Positions 17,039 through 24,882 of a DNA stretch of 33,895 nt are shown here, piece after piece. Both the position numbers and the translations under genes were made by a program. Below the pieces are notes generated by a model. The model saw only the letters and a list, made by a program, of their open reading frames with translations, did not search any database and was not told the DNA's origin. Source of the DNA: Rhodobacter sp. CACIA14H1 (GTDB lineage: Bacteria; Pseudomonadota; Alphaproteobacteria; Rhodobacterales; Rhodobacteraceae); assembly GCA_000500915.1 (NCBI GenBank), contig AYNO01000022.1:1-33895 (forward strand). Reading direction: 5' to 3'. How positions within the stretch are numbered: the stretch's first letter is position 1; each line of letters begins with the position of its first letter.

Positions 17039-18826
17039 ATGGGCACAGCGCGGCAGTGGCGGGTGGCGGCGGTCATGGCGATCCTGTCGCTGGTGGCCGT
17101 GCTGGCCGTGGACCGGCTGGCCACCGTCGCGGCCCTGTCCGAGGGCGGCGCAAGGGCGGAGGTGACGCTGCGCCAGACGGTGAACGCGCTGGAAGGGCAT
17201 ATCCGGCGCTTCGAGGCGCTGCCGGAACTGCTGGCCCGCGATGACGAGGTGCGGGACTTCTTCGCCCGGCCGCAGGACGCGGCGGGGATCGCGGCGATGA
17301 ACCGCTGGCTGAAGGAGACGAACGATCTGGCGGGGGCGTCGGACCTGTACCTGATCGCGCCGGACGGGTTGACGCTGGCGGCGTCGAATTACGACCGCGC
17401 GGACAGCTTTGTCGGCGAAAGCTTCACCTACCGGCCCTATTTCACCGAGGCGATGGCGGGCCGGACGGGCCGGTTCTTCGCGCTGGGCACGACGTCGGGG
17501 GTGCGGGGGTATTACTTCGGTTCCCCCGTGCGGGATGGCGCGGGGCGCGTGACGGGGGTTGTCGCGCTGAAGATCGGGGTGGATGACATGGAAGCCGCGT
17601 GGCGCAGCGCGGAATACCACATCATCGTGGCCGACCCCGAAGGGATCGCCTTCATGGCGACGGAAGGGGACTGGCTCTATCGCGGGCTGCTTCCGTTGAC
17701 GGCGGAGCGTGTCGCCCGGACCGAAGCCTCGCGCCGCTATGCCGAGACGCCGCTGTCCGAACTGCCCCTGCGGCGGGAGACGGACGGGGGGCTGGAGCTG
17801 GTGTCGCTGCCCGGCGGGGATGGCGTGGTGCGGAATTACCTCGAGCTGCGGCGGGCGATGCCAGATGCGGGCTGGACGGTGCATGTCCTGCTGGACACCG
17901 CGCCCTTGCGGGCGCAGGCGCGGCTGGCGGTGGCGGCGACAGTGTTGCTGCTGGGGGTGGCGCTGTCGCTGGGCTGGGCGCTGTGGCAGCGGCGGGCGCG
18001 GCTGGCGGAACGGATCGCCCTGCAGGAGGCCGCGCAGGTGGCGCTGGAGCGGCAGGTGGCCGAGCGCACCGCCGATCTGACGCGGGCGAATGACGAGTTG
18101 CGGCGGATGCAGGCCGATCTGGTGCAGGCGGGCAAGCTGGCGGCGCTGGGGCGGATGTCGGCGGCGCTGAGCCACGAGATCAACCAGCCGCTGGCGGCGG
18201 CGCGGAACTATGCCGACAGCGCGGCGCTGCTGATCGGACGGGGCGATGCGGCGCGGGCGGTGGAGAACCTCGGGCAGATCACGTCGCTGATCGACCGCAT
18301 GGCGACCATCGCGCGGCATCTGCGCAGCGTGGCGCGGAAGCCGGACGAGAAGCTGAAGGTCCTTGCGCTGGCGCCGGTCGTGCAGGACGCGCTGCAGGTG
18401 GCTGAGACGCGGCTGCAGGCATCGGGGCTGGCGGTGCGGGTCGATGTGCCGGCGGACCTGCCTGCCGTGCTGGGCGGTCCGGTGCGGTTGCAGCAGGTGG
18501 TCGTCAACCTGCTGTCCAATGCGGCGGATGCGATGGAGGGGCGGGCGGGCGACATCGAACTGTCCGCCCGGGCCGAGGGGGGCGCGGTGGTTCTGTCGGT
18601 GCGGGATCACGGGGCGGGGGTGGCGCCGGCGATTGCGGACCGTATCTTCGACCCGTTCTTCACGACGAAGACCGTGGGGTCCGGTCTGGGGCTGGGGCTG
18701 TCGATCAGCTACAACATCATGAAGGATTTTGGCGGCGATCTGCGCGTGGCGAACCATCCGGAGGGCGGGGCGGTGTTTTCCGCCGTGCTGCGGGTGGCGG
18801 AGGCGGGGGAGATGGCGGCGGAATGA
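17039..18826 (+). CDS. dctB: C4-dicarboxylate-type sensor histidine kinase DctB
   Basis: A 595-residue membrane kinase. Membrane helices at about 9-26 and 294-316 enclose a periplasmic double-PAS sensor with the DctB hallmark ASNYDRADSFVGESFTYRPY and GRFFALGTTSGVRGYYF (residues 115-160). A coiled coil (about 325-362) leads to the H-box with H379 (ALSHEINQPLAAARNYADSA). The N-box is near N490 (VVNLLSNAADAM), with G-boxes DHGAGV and GSGLGLGLSISYNI. GGGGAAAGG precedes ATG 17039; GTTGCGGGGAA(A)GG is tandemly repeated there (17001-17028). Its stop overlaps dctD by four bases. It likely senses a carboxylate imported by TctCBA. Confidence 0.9.
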   Translation: MGTARQWRVAAVMAILSLVAVLAVDRLATVAALSEGGARAEVTLRQTVNALEGHIRRFEALPELLARDDEVRDFFARPQDAAGIAAMNRWLKETNDLAGASDLYLIAPDGLTLAASNYDRADSFVGESFTYRPYFTEAMAGRTGRFFALGTTSGVRGYYFGSPVRDGAGRVTGVVALKIGVDDMEAAWRSAEYHIIVADPEGIAFMATEGDWLYRGLLPLTAERVARTEASRRYAETPLSELPLRRETDGGLELVSLPGGDGVVRNYLELRRAMPDAGWTVHVLLDTAPLRAQARLAVAATVLLLGVALSLGWALWQRRARLAERIALQEAAQVALERQVAERTADLTRANDELRRMQADLVQAGKLAALGRMSAALSHEINQPLAAARNYADSAALLIGRGDAARAVENLGQITSLIDRMATIARHLRSVARKPDEKLKVLALAPVVQDALQVAETRLQASGLAVRVDVPADLPAVLGGPVRLQQVVVNLLSNAADAMEGRAGDIELSARAEGGAVVLSVRDHGAGVAPAIADRIFDPFFTTKTVGSGLGLGLSISYNIMKDFGGDLRVANHPEGGAVFSAVLRVAEAGEMAAE

Positions 18827-20166
18827 CCCAGACGGTCCTGCTGATCGACGATGACGACGCGATGCGGCGGTCCACCGAACAGGCGCTGGAACTGGCGGGC
18901 TTTGCCGTTTCCGCCCATGCGGGGGCCGAGGGGGCGCTGGGCCGCGCGGGGCGGGGCTTCGACGGGGTGGTGGTGACGGATATCCGGATGCCCGGGCTGG
19001 ACGGGATGGGGCTGCTGCAGCTTCTGTCCGAGCGCGATCCGGACCTGCCCGTGATCCTGATCACCGGCCATGCCGAGGTCAGCCTTGCGGTCGAGGCGAT
19101 GCGGCGCGGGGCCTATGATTTCATCGAAAAGCCCTTTGCAGTGCAAGCGCTGGCGGTGGTGATCCGCCGTGCGCTGGACCACCGGGCGCTGGTGATGGAA
19201 AACCGCCGCCTGCGGGCGGTGGCCGGGCAGCGCGACGACATCGAGGCGCGGCTGCCCGGGCGGTCGGCGGCGATGGTGGACCTGCGGCGGCGGCTGCGCA
19301 GCATCGGGCCGTCCGAGGCGGATGCGCTGGTCACGGGGCCGACGGGCGCGGGCAAGGAGGTCGTGGCGCGGGCGATGCACGACCTGTCGCCACGTGCGGC
19401 GCGGCCTTTCGTGGCGATCAACTGCGCGGCTCTGCCCGCCGCGCTGATCGAGAGCGAGCTGTTCGGGCACGAGGCGGGGGCCTTTCCCGGCGCGATGCGC
19501 CCGCGCTACGGGCGGTTCGAACATGCGCGGGGCGGGACGATCCTGCTGGACGAGATCGGGTCGATGCCGCCGGACCTGCAGGCCAAGCTGCTGCGGGTGT
19601 TGCAGGACAGGGTCATCACGCGGCTGGGGTCGAACGATCCGGTGCAACTGGATGTGCGGTTCCTCGCCACATCGTCCGCCGATCTGGAGGGGATGGTGGC
19701 GGCCGGGGCCTTCCGCGCCGACCTGTTCTACCGGCTGAACGTGGCCACGCTGCGCGTGCCGCCGCTGGCCGAACGGCGCGAGGACATTCCGGTGCTGTTC
19801 CTGCAACTGGTCCGCGAGGCGGCGGTGCGGCACGGGGTGGAGGACCGCACCCCGCCGCCGGAACTGCTGGCCGGGCTGTCGGCGGGCGACTGGCCGGGCA
19901 ATGTGCGCGAGCTGCGCAATGTGGCGGACCGGTTCGTGCTGGGTCTGGACTGGCTGGAGGATGGCGGCGGTGCGCCGCTGCGGCTGGCCGATCGGGTGGC
20001 GGAATTCGAGCGCAGCGTGATCGCGGCGGCCATCGCCGCGCATCGCGGGCGGCTGCGGCGGGTCTATGAGTCGCTGGGGATCAGCCGCAAGACGCTGTAC
20101 GAGAAGATGCAGAAACACGGGCTGGACCGGCGTCTGGTCGTCGAGGGCGACGAAAACGAAGGTTAA
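18823..20166 (+). CDS. dctD: NtrC-family response regulator DctD with GAFPGA loop
   Basis: A 447-residue regulator. Its receiver domain (1-120) has phospho-acceptor D53 (VTDIRMPG), T81 and K103. The AAA+ domain (about 144-370) carries Walker A GPTGAGKE (172-179), Walker B ILLDEIG and arginine-finger region FYRLNV. The C-terminal Fis-like helix-turn-helix contains GISRKTLYEKMQKHGL. The loop that contacts sigma-54 is GAFPGA (219-224) instead of GAFTGA: the key threonine is proline (P222, codon CCC at 19486-19488). Coupled to dctB by a 4-bp overlap and followed by tctCBA, its likely target. Confidence 0.9.
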   Translation: MTQTVLLIDDDDAMRRSTEQALELAGFAVSAHAGAEGALGRAGRGFDGVVVTDIRMPGLDGMGLLQLLSERDPDLPVILITGHAEVSLAVEAMRRGAYDFIEKPFAVQALAVVIRRALDHRALVMENRRLRAVAGQRDDIEARLPGRSAAMVDLRRRLRSIGPSEADALVTGPTGAGKEVVARAMHDLSPRAARPFVAINCAALPAALIESELFGHEAGAFPGAMRPRYGRFEHARGGTILLDEIGSMPPDLQAKLLRVLQDRVITRLGSNDPVQLDVRFLATSSADLEGMVAAGAFRADLFYRLNVATLRVPPLAERREDIPVLFLQLVREAAVRHGVEDRTPPPELLAGLSAGDWPGNVRELRNVADRFVLGLDWLEDGGGAPLRLADRVAEFERSVIAAAIAAHRGRLRRVYESLGISRKTLYEKMQKHGLDRRLVVEGDENEG

Positions 20167-20373
20167 GGCGGGCTGCGGATGGGTGGAAACCCACACATGC
20201 CGTTCCGGCGGATGTCACCTTTTCCACCCATTGCGCGTTGAGGTCGGGGAGTTTTCCGCGACCGGGGCCCATGCCGGGCTTTCCGTAACGGGTCCGTGAC
20301 GGATTTCCTTCCCGCAACCGCAGGGCAGAGGAGGCCCTGCGGGGCGTAACACCGCCACGTCTGGGAGGACAAC
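20167..20373 (+). promoter_or_regulatory. dctD-tctC gap with dyads and leader hairpin
   Basis: TGGGTGGAAA (20180-20189) and TTTCCACCCA (20221-20230) form a perfect 10-bp inverted repeat with a 31-base spacer. Two 9-bp palindromes, CCGTAACGG (20283-20291) and CCGTGACGG (20294-20302), start 11 bases apart, one helical turn. A hairpin (20319-20326 with 20334-20341) lies ahead of the tctC ribosome site. No good sigma-54 promoter is visible; only the bare GG-N10-GC dinucleotides occur at 20246-20259. The dyads are candidate DctD or other regulator sites. Confidence 0.45.
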
Positions 20374-21351
20374 ATGGCACAGAAACTGACGATCGCCGGC
20401 ATCGCCGCCGGCGTGCTGATGACCGCATCCGCCGCGCTGGCGCAGGGCTATCCCGAGCGGCAGATCACGATGGTCATTCCCTTTGCCGCCGGGGGGCCGA
20501 CGGATACGGTGGGCCGCCTGATCGCGGAACGCATGTCGGCCGATCTTGGCCAGCAGGTCATCGTGGAGAACGTGGGCGGCGCGGGCGGCACGCTGGGCGC
20601 CGGTCAGGTGGCGACGGCCGAGGCGGACGGATACACCGTGCTGCTGCACCATATCGGGATGGCGACGGCGCCGACGCTGTACCGCAACCTGCCCTTCGAT
20701 CCGGTGGAGGCCTTCGATCCCGTCGGTCTGGTGACGGAGGTGCCGATGACCATCGTGGCGCGGAAGGATCTGGAGCCTGCGGATTTCGCGTCGCTGGTCA
20801 CTTACGTGAAGGAGAACGCCGACACGATCACCATGGCGAATGCCGGCATCGGGGCGGCGTCGCACCTGTGCGGGATGCTGTTCATGCAGGCGCTGGAAGC
20901 GCCCATCGTGACGGTTCCCTACAAGGGCACGGGTCCGGCGATGACGGAGCTTCTGGGCGGGCAGATCGACATCATGTGCGACCAGACGACCAACACCGCC
21001 GAACAGATCAGGGGCGGCACGATCAAGGCCTATGCGGTGACGACGCCCGCGCGGCTGGACATCTTTCCCGACCTGCCGACGGTGGGAGAGGGCGGTTTCC
21101 CGGGTCTGGAAGTGTCGGTCTGGCACGGGCTTTACGCGCCCAAGGGCACGCCTGCCGAGGCCGTGGCACGCCTGACGCAATCGCTGCAGACCGCGCTGGC
21201 CGATCCGGGGATCGCGGAAAAGCTGGCGGAACTGGGCACCGCGCCGTCTTCGGCGGCGGATGCGACGCCCGAGGCGCTGAAGGCAAAGCTGGAGGCCGAG
21301 ATTGCCCGCTGGAAGCCCGTGATCGAAACCGCCGGCGTCTATGCCGACTGA
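20374..21351 (+). CDS. tctC: Tripartite tricarboxylate transporter binding protein TctC
   Basis: A 325-residue periplasmic binding protein of the Bug/TctC family. The signal peptide is cleaved after about ALA (residue 23), the family N-terminus is YPERQITMVIPFAAGGPTDT, and GTGPAMTELLGGQIDIMCD is the conserved second-lobe block. GGGAGG precedes the ATG. It delivers a carboxylate to TctAB; the aspartate residues used by classic Bug proteins for amino-acid ligands are not diagnostic here, so the ligand (citrate, dicarboxylate or aromatic acid) stays open. First gene of tctCBA, downstream of dctBD. Confidence 0.92.
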   Translation: MAQKLTIAGIAAGVLMTASAALAQGYPERQITMVIPFAAGGPTDTVGRLIAERMSADLGQQVIVENVGGAGGTLGAGQVATAEADGYTVLLHHIGMATAPTLYRNLPFDPVEAFDPVGLVTEVPMTIVARKDLEPADFASLVTYVKENADTITMANAGIGAASHLCGMLFMQALEAPIVTVPYKGTGPAMTELLGGQIDIMCDQTTNTAEQIRGGTIKAYAVTTPARLDIFPDLPTVGEGGFPGLEVSVWHGLYAPKGTPAEAVARLTQSLQTALADPGIAEKLAELGTAPSSAADATPEALKAKLEAEIARWKPVIETAGVYAD

Positions 21352-21357
21352 GTGACG

Positions 21358-21383
21358 GGGGCCGCGCCGCAGGGTGCGGCCCT
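21358..21383 (+). promoter_or_regulatory. Hairpin between tctC and tctB
   Basis: GGGCCGC (21359-21365) pairs with GCGGCCC (21376-21382) around a 10-base loop and is followed by TTCCTCTTCT. It is too weak in T-content for a full terminator. As after other binding-protein genes it may stop part of the transcription or protect tctC mRNA, giving more TctC than TctAB. Confidence 0.6.
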
Positions 21384-21406
21384 TCCTCTTCTGTCGGGAG
21401 GCAGAC

Positions 21407-21871
21407 ATGAAAATCACGACCTTCGACCGCACCGACGCCGCTGCGGGCGTCCTGTTCATCCTGTTCGGCCTGTTCTTCGGCATCCAGTCGCTGGGGCTGG
21501 AAACGGGCACCGCCTTCCGCATGGGGCCGGGCTATTTTCCGCTGGTGCTGTCCGGCGTCCTGACCGGTTTCGGCGTGCTGGTCCTGCTGAACGCCCTGAA
21601 ATCCGAAGGGGGCGAGGGGATGGGCACCTTTGCCTGGCGGGGCATCGCCTTCATCCTGCCCGCGCCGGTGTTCTTTGGCCTGACGGTGCGGGGGCTGGGC
21701 TTCGTTCCGGCGATCTTCCTGACGACGCTGATCGCGGGGATGGCGTCGTTCCGGATGCGGCTGCACTGGGCGCTGGTGCTGGCGGTCGCGGTGACGGTCT
21801 TTTCCACGCTGGTCTTTTCCTATGCCCTCGGCCTGCCCTTCCGGCGCATCGGCCCGTGGCTGACGTTCTGA
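21407..21871 (+). CDS. tctB: Tripartite tricarboxylate transporter small membrane subunit TctB
   Basis: A 154-residue membrane protein with four predicted helices (about 8-27, 38-58, 75-100 and 112-142). The TctB family pattern is seen in RMGPGYFPLVLSGVLTGFGV. GGGAGG lies 7 bases before ATG 21407; an in-frame ATG at 21374 is within the hairpin and less likely. TctB is the small, poorly conserved partner of TctA in the proton- or sodium-driven importer. It lies between tctC and tctA, 10 bases from the latter. Confidence 0.9.
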   Translation: MKITTFDRTDAAAGVLFILFGLFFGIQSLGLETGTAFRMGPGYFPLVLSGVLTGFGVLVLLNALKSEGGEGMGTFAWRGIAFILPAPVFFGLTVRGLGFVPAIFLTTLIAGMASFRMRLHWALVLAVAVTVFSTLVFSYALGLPFRRIGPWLTF

Positions 21872-21881
21872 GGGGGCGTGC

Positions 21882-23387
21882 ATGGACCTTCTTTCCAACC
21901 TTGCGCTTGGGTTCGCCACGGCGGCCAGCCCAGAAAACCTGCTGTTCTGCCTGATCGGGGTCATCCTCGGCACGCTGATCGGCGTATTGCCCGGGATCGG
22001 GGCAACGGCGACCATCGCCATGCTGTTGCCCATCACCTTCCAGCTGGAGCCGGTGTCGTCGCTGATCATGCTGGCGGGCATCTATTACGGGGCGCAGTAC
22101 GGCGGATCGACGACCGCGATCCTGATCAACATGCCGGGCGAAAGTTCGTCCGCAGTGACGGCGATCGACGGCTATCAGATGGCCCGCAAGGGCAAGGCGG
22201 GCACGGCGCTGGCGGTGGCGGCGCTGGGGTCGTTCTTTGCCGGAACGGTGGCGACGCTGCTGGTCGCGCTGTTCGCGCCGCCGCTGACGGCCATCGCGTT
22301 GAAATTCGGGGCGGCGGAGTATTTCAGCCTGATGGTTCTTGGCCTCGTCTCGGCCATCGCGCTGGCGCATGGGTCGATCCTGAAGGCGCTGGCGATGGTG
22401 GTGCTGGGCCTGCTGCTGGGGCTGGTGGGGACGGACATCTATTCCGGCACGCCACGGTTCACGCTGGGGATACCGGAATATGCGGACGGGCTGAACTTCG
22501 TGGCGCTGGCCGTGGGGGTGTTCGGCATCGCGGAAATCCTGCGCAATCTGGAAGGAGAGCAGGACCGGACCGTGCTGGGGGCGAAACTGGGCGGGCTGTT
22601 CCCGTCGCGCGAGGACCTGAAGGCGATGGTCGCGCCGATGCTGCGCGGGACGGCGGTGGGGTCGGTCCTGGGCATCCTGCCGGGGGGCGGGGCGGTGCTG
22701 GCCTCTTTCGCGTCCTATACGATGGAAAAGCGCATGTCCGACCGCCCGCAGGAATTCGGGCACGGCGCGGTGGCGGGGGTGGCGGGGCCGGAATCGGCCA
22801 ACAATGCCGGGGCGCAGACCAGTTTCATCCCGCTGCTGACGCTGGGCATTCCGGCCAATCCCGTGATGGCGCTGATGGTGGGGGCGATGATCATACAGGG
22901 CATCGTGCCGGGGCCGAACGTGGCCACGGAACAGCCCGCGCTGTTCTGGGGCATCATCGCGTCCATGTGGATCGGCAATTTGATGCTGGTGGTGCTGAAC
23001 CTGCCGCTGATCGGGCTGTGGGTGCGGCTGCTGAAGGTGCCCTATCACGTGCTGTTCCCCGTGATCATGGCCTTCTGTTCCATCGGGGTCTATTCGGTGA
23101 ATTCCAACGTCTATGACCTGTTCGCCGTCGCCTTTTTCGGCCTGATGGGCTATGCGCTGATCAAGCTGCGCTGCGAACCGGCGCCCCTGCTGCTGGGCTT
23201 CGTCCTTGGCCCGATGCTGGAGGAGAACCTGCGCCGCGCGATGATCCTTGGCCGGGGCGATCCCACCATCTTCGTCAGCCGTCCGATCAGCCTGACGCTG
23301 CTGCTGCTGACGGTGGCGGTGCTGGTGATCGTGCTGTTGCCGTCCATCCGCAAGAAGCGCGACGAGGTGTTCGTGGAGGCGGATTGA
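21882..23387 (+). CDS. tctA: Tripartite tricarboxylate transporter large membrane subunit TctA
   Basis: A 501-residue membrane protein with about 11-12 helices. The strongly conserved TctA block GVLPGIGATATIAMLLPITF and the following GIYYGAQYGGSTTAILINMP are intact, with NNAGAQTSFIPLLTLGIPAN as the matching second-half motif. It is the transporting subunit that takes substrate from TctC. The gene ends at the terminator at 23408-23431. Length and motifs are normal. Confidence 0.95.
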   Translation: MDLLSNLALGFATAASPENLLFCLIGVILGTLIGVLPGIGATATIAMLLPITFQLEPVSSLIMLAGIYYGAQYGGSTTAILINMPGESSSAVTAIDGYQMARKGKAGTALAVAALGSFFAGTVATLLVALFAPPLTAIALKFGAAEYFSLMVLGLVSAIALAHGSILKALAMVVLGLLLGLVGTDIYSGTPRFTLGIPEYADGLNFVALAVGVFGIAEILRNLEGEQDRTVLGAKLGGLFPSREDLKAMVAPMLRGTAVGSVLGILPGGGAVLASFASYTMEKRMSDRPQEFGHGAVAGVAGPESANNAGAQTSFIPLLTLGIPANPVMALMVGAMIIQGIVPGPNVATEQPALFWGIIASMWIGNLMLVVLNLPLIGLWVRLLKVPYHVLFPVIMAFCSIGVYSVNSNVYDLFAVAFFGLMGYALIKLRCEPAPLLLGFVLGPMLEENLRRAMILGRGDPTIFVSRPISLTLLLLTVAVLVIVLLPSIRKKRDEVFVEAD

Positions 23388-23407
23388 TCCTTGGCGGGTG
23401 ACTGCGG

Positions 23408-23440
23408 ACGGCCCCCTGCGACGGGGGCCGTTTGCCGTTT
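23408..23440 (+). terminator. Intrinsic terminator after tctA
   Basis: ACGGCCCCC (23408-23416), loop TGCGAC, GGGGGCCGT (23423-23431) make a perfect 9-bp stem followed by TTGCCGTTT. It lies 21 bases after the tctA stop and directly before the convergent coxG stop. The T-rich side is on the plus strand, so it mainly ends the tctCBA transcript. Confidence 0.8.
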
Positions 23441-23895
23441 CAGGCCGTGGCCTGTTCTTCGGTCATCGCCTTGCGGAAGTCGTCGAAGAAGGCGGCGGCA
23501 AGTTTCGTGGCCGTCCCCTGCAGCAGGCGCGAGCCGAGCTGCGCGAGCTTGCCCCCGATATCGGCGCGGGCCTCGTAGCGCAGGAGCGTCTCGTCGCCCC
23601 TGTCTTCCAGCGTGACCGTCGCGCCGCCCTTGGCGAAGCCCGCGACGCCGCCATTGCCTTCGCCCGTCAGGGTGAAGGTTTCGGGCGGGTTTTCGGGGTT
23701 TAGCGTGACCTTGCCGGAAAAGCGGGCCTTCACGGGGCCGACCTTCAGGACGACCTTCGCCTCCAGCTCGGTGGCGGAGCTGCGGGTCAGTTCCTCGCAT
23801 CCCGGGATGCAGCGGGACAGGATGGCGGGGTCTTGCAGGGCTTCGTAAACGCGGGCGCGGGGGGCGGGGATGGTGATTTCGTCCGAAAGGTTCAT
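23440..23895 (-). CDS. coxG: CO dehydrogenase maturation/membrane protein CoxG, SRPBCC family
   Basis: A 151-residue CoxG protein. The N-terminus MNLSDEITIPAPRARVYEAL and the following DPAILSRCIPGCEEL are the family hallmark, and AGFAKGGATVTLEDRGDETL falls in the ligand-binding sheet. Oligotropha CoxG is linked to membrane anchoring of CO dehydrogenase. It is the last gene of the cox operon, 18 bases after the XdhC-type gene. Confidence 0.9.
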   Translation of the reverse strand: MNLSDEITIPAPRARVYEALQDPAILSRCIPGCEELTRSSATELEAKVVLKVGPVKARFSGKVTLNPENPPETFTLTGEGNGGVAGFAKGGATVTLEDRGDETLLRYEARADIGGKLAQLGSRLLQGTATKLAAAFFDDFRKAMTEEQATA

Positions 23896-23913
23896 GGGCT
23901 GGTCCGTTGGTTT

Positions 23914-24882
23914 TCAGCAGCAGGGTTTCTTGATCGTGGCCATGATGGCGGCCTGATCGGGGGTGAGGGGGGCGAAGAGGCGGGACATGAGGCCTGGCCT
24001 TGCCGCTTCACGCGGCGGGGGTGTTTCGGGTTCCCCCGTGGCTTCGGGCGCCACCCTGTCCGTGCCGCGCCCGCCTGCGCGGCGCAGGATGGTGACTTCG
24101 GCAAGGATCGACAGGGCGATTTCTTCCGGCGTGATGGCGTGGATGTCGAGGCCGGCAGGGGCCTTGACGCGGGCCAGCGCGGCGTCGCCGTTGCCCGTGG
24201 CCTTCAGCTTTTCCGACAGCGCCGCGAATTTGCGGCGGGAGCCGACGAAGGCGATGTGGTCCGCGCCGGATTGCAGGGCGGCGCGGAGGCCGGACTCGTC
24301 GCCCTTGCCCTGCGTCGCCACGATGATGAAGCGCTGGCCTGCGAAGGGCGAGAGGGGGTCCAGCGTGTCGCGGGTTTCCTCGGCCGGGCCGGCGGTCAGG
24401 CCGGGGGCGGCGTGGATGCGGTGGAAGCCGAAGGGTTGCGACAGCGCAGCGAGGGCGTGGGCGACCGGGCCTTCGCCAAGGATCACCAGTTGCGGTCGGG
24501 GCAGGACAGGTTCGACGAAGACGTCCATCGACCCTTTGGACGGGCAGCCGTTGCGGGCGAAGCGGATGCCCTGCCGTTCATCGCCGGGTTGCAGGCCTTC
24601 GGCGGCCAGCAGTTCCTCGGGGCGGAGGGAGACGAATTGCGGTTTGCCTTCGCGGATGGCTGTCACCCCTGCCTTGGTGACGGCGGATCGGGCGCAGCCG
24701 CCGCCGATCCAGCCTTCGGCGATGGTGCCGTCGGGCAGGATGATCGCCTTGGCCCCCGGTTTGGCAGAGGTGGCGTCGATGGTGCGGACGACGGTGGCCA
24801 GCGCGAAGGGTTCGCCGCGGGTGCGCAGGTCGTGCAGCATGGCGTCGAGTCGGTCTGACGGGAAGGGCAGCGGTGCGGTCAT
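23914..24882 (-). CDS. coxF: XdhC/CoxF family molybdenum-enzyme maturation protein
   Basis: A 322-residue XdhC-type protein. The N-terminal XdhC_CoxI block has GWIGGGCARSAV with C63, then GCPSKGSMDVFVEP with C113; a Rossmann-like domain begins at QLVILGEGPVAHALAAL (131-147), and TPEEIALSILAEVTILRR is the conserved end block. The C-terminus is an unusual Cys-Cys pair (TIKKPCC). These proteins insert or sulfurate the molybdenum cofactor. It overlaps coxE by four bases. The gene name follows its position in the cox order. Confidence 0.87.
   Translation of the reverse strand: MTAPLPFPSDRLDAMLHDLRTRGEPFALATVVRTIDATSAKPGAKAIILPDGTIAEGWIGGGCARSAVTKAGVTAIREGKPQFVSLRPEELLAAEGLQPGDERQGIRFARNGCPSKGSMDVFVEPVLPRPQLVILGEGPVAHALAALSQPFGFHRIHAAPGLTAGPAEETRDTLDPLSPFAGQRFIIVATQGKGDESGLRAALQSGADHIAFVGSRRKFAALSEKLKATGNGDAALARVKAPAGLDIHAITPEEIALSILAEVTILRRAGGRGTDRVAPEATGEPETPPPREAARPGLMSRLFAPLTPDQAAIMATIKKPCC

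Noticed and set aside
20246-20259. Possible sigma-54 promoter for tctC (GG-N10-GC)
   Set aside because: Only the invariant dinucleotides match; the flanking consensus is absent and such matches are frequent in GC-rich DNA.
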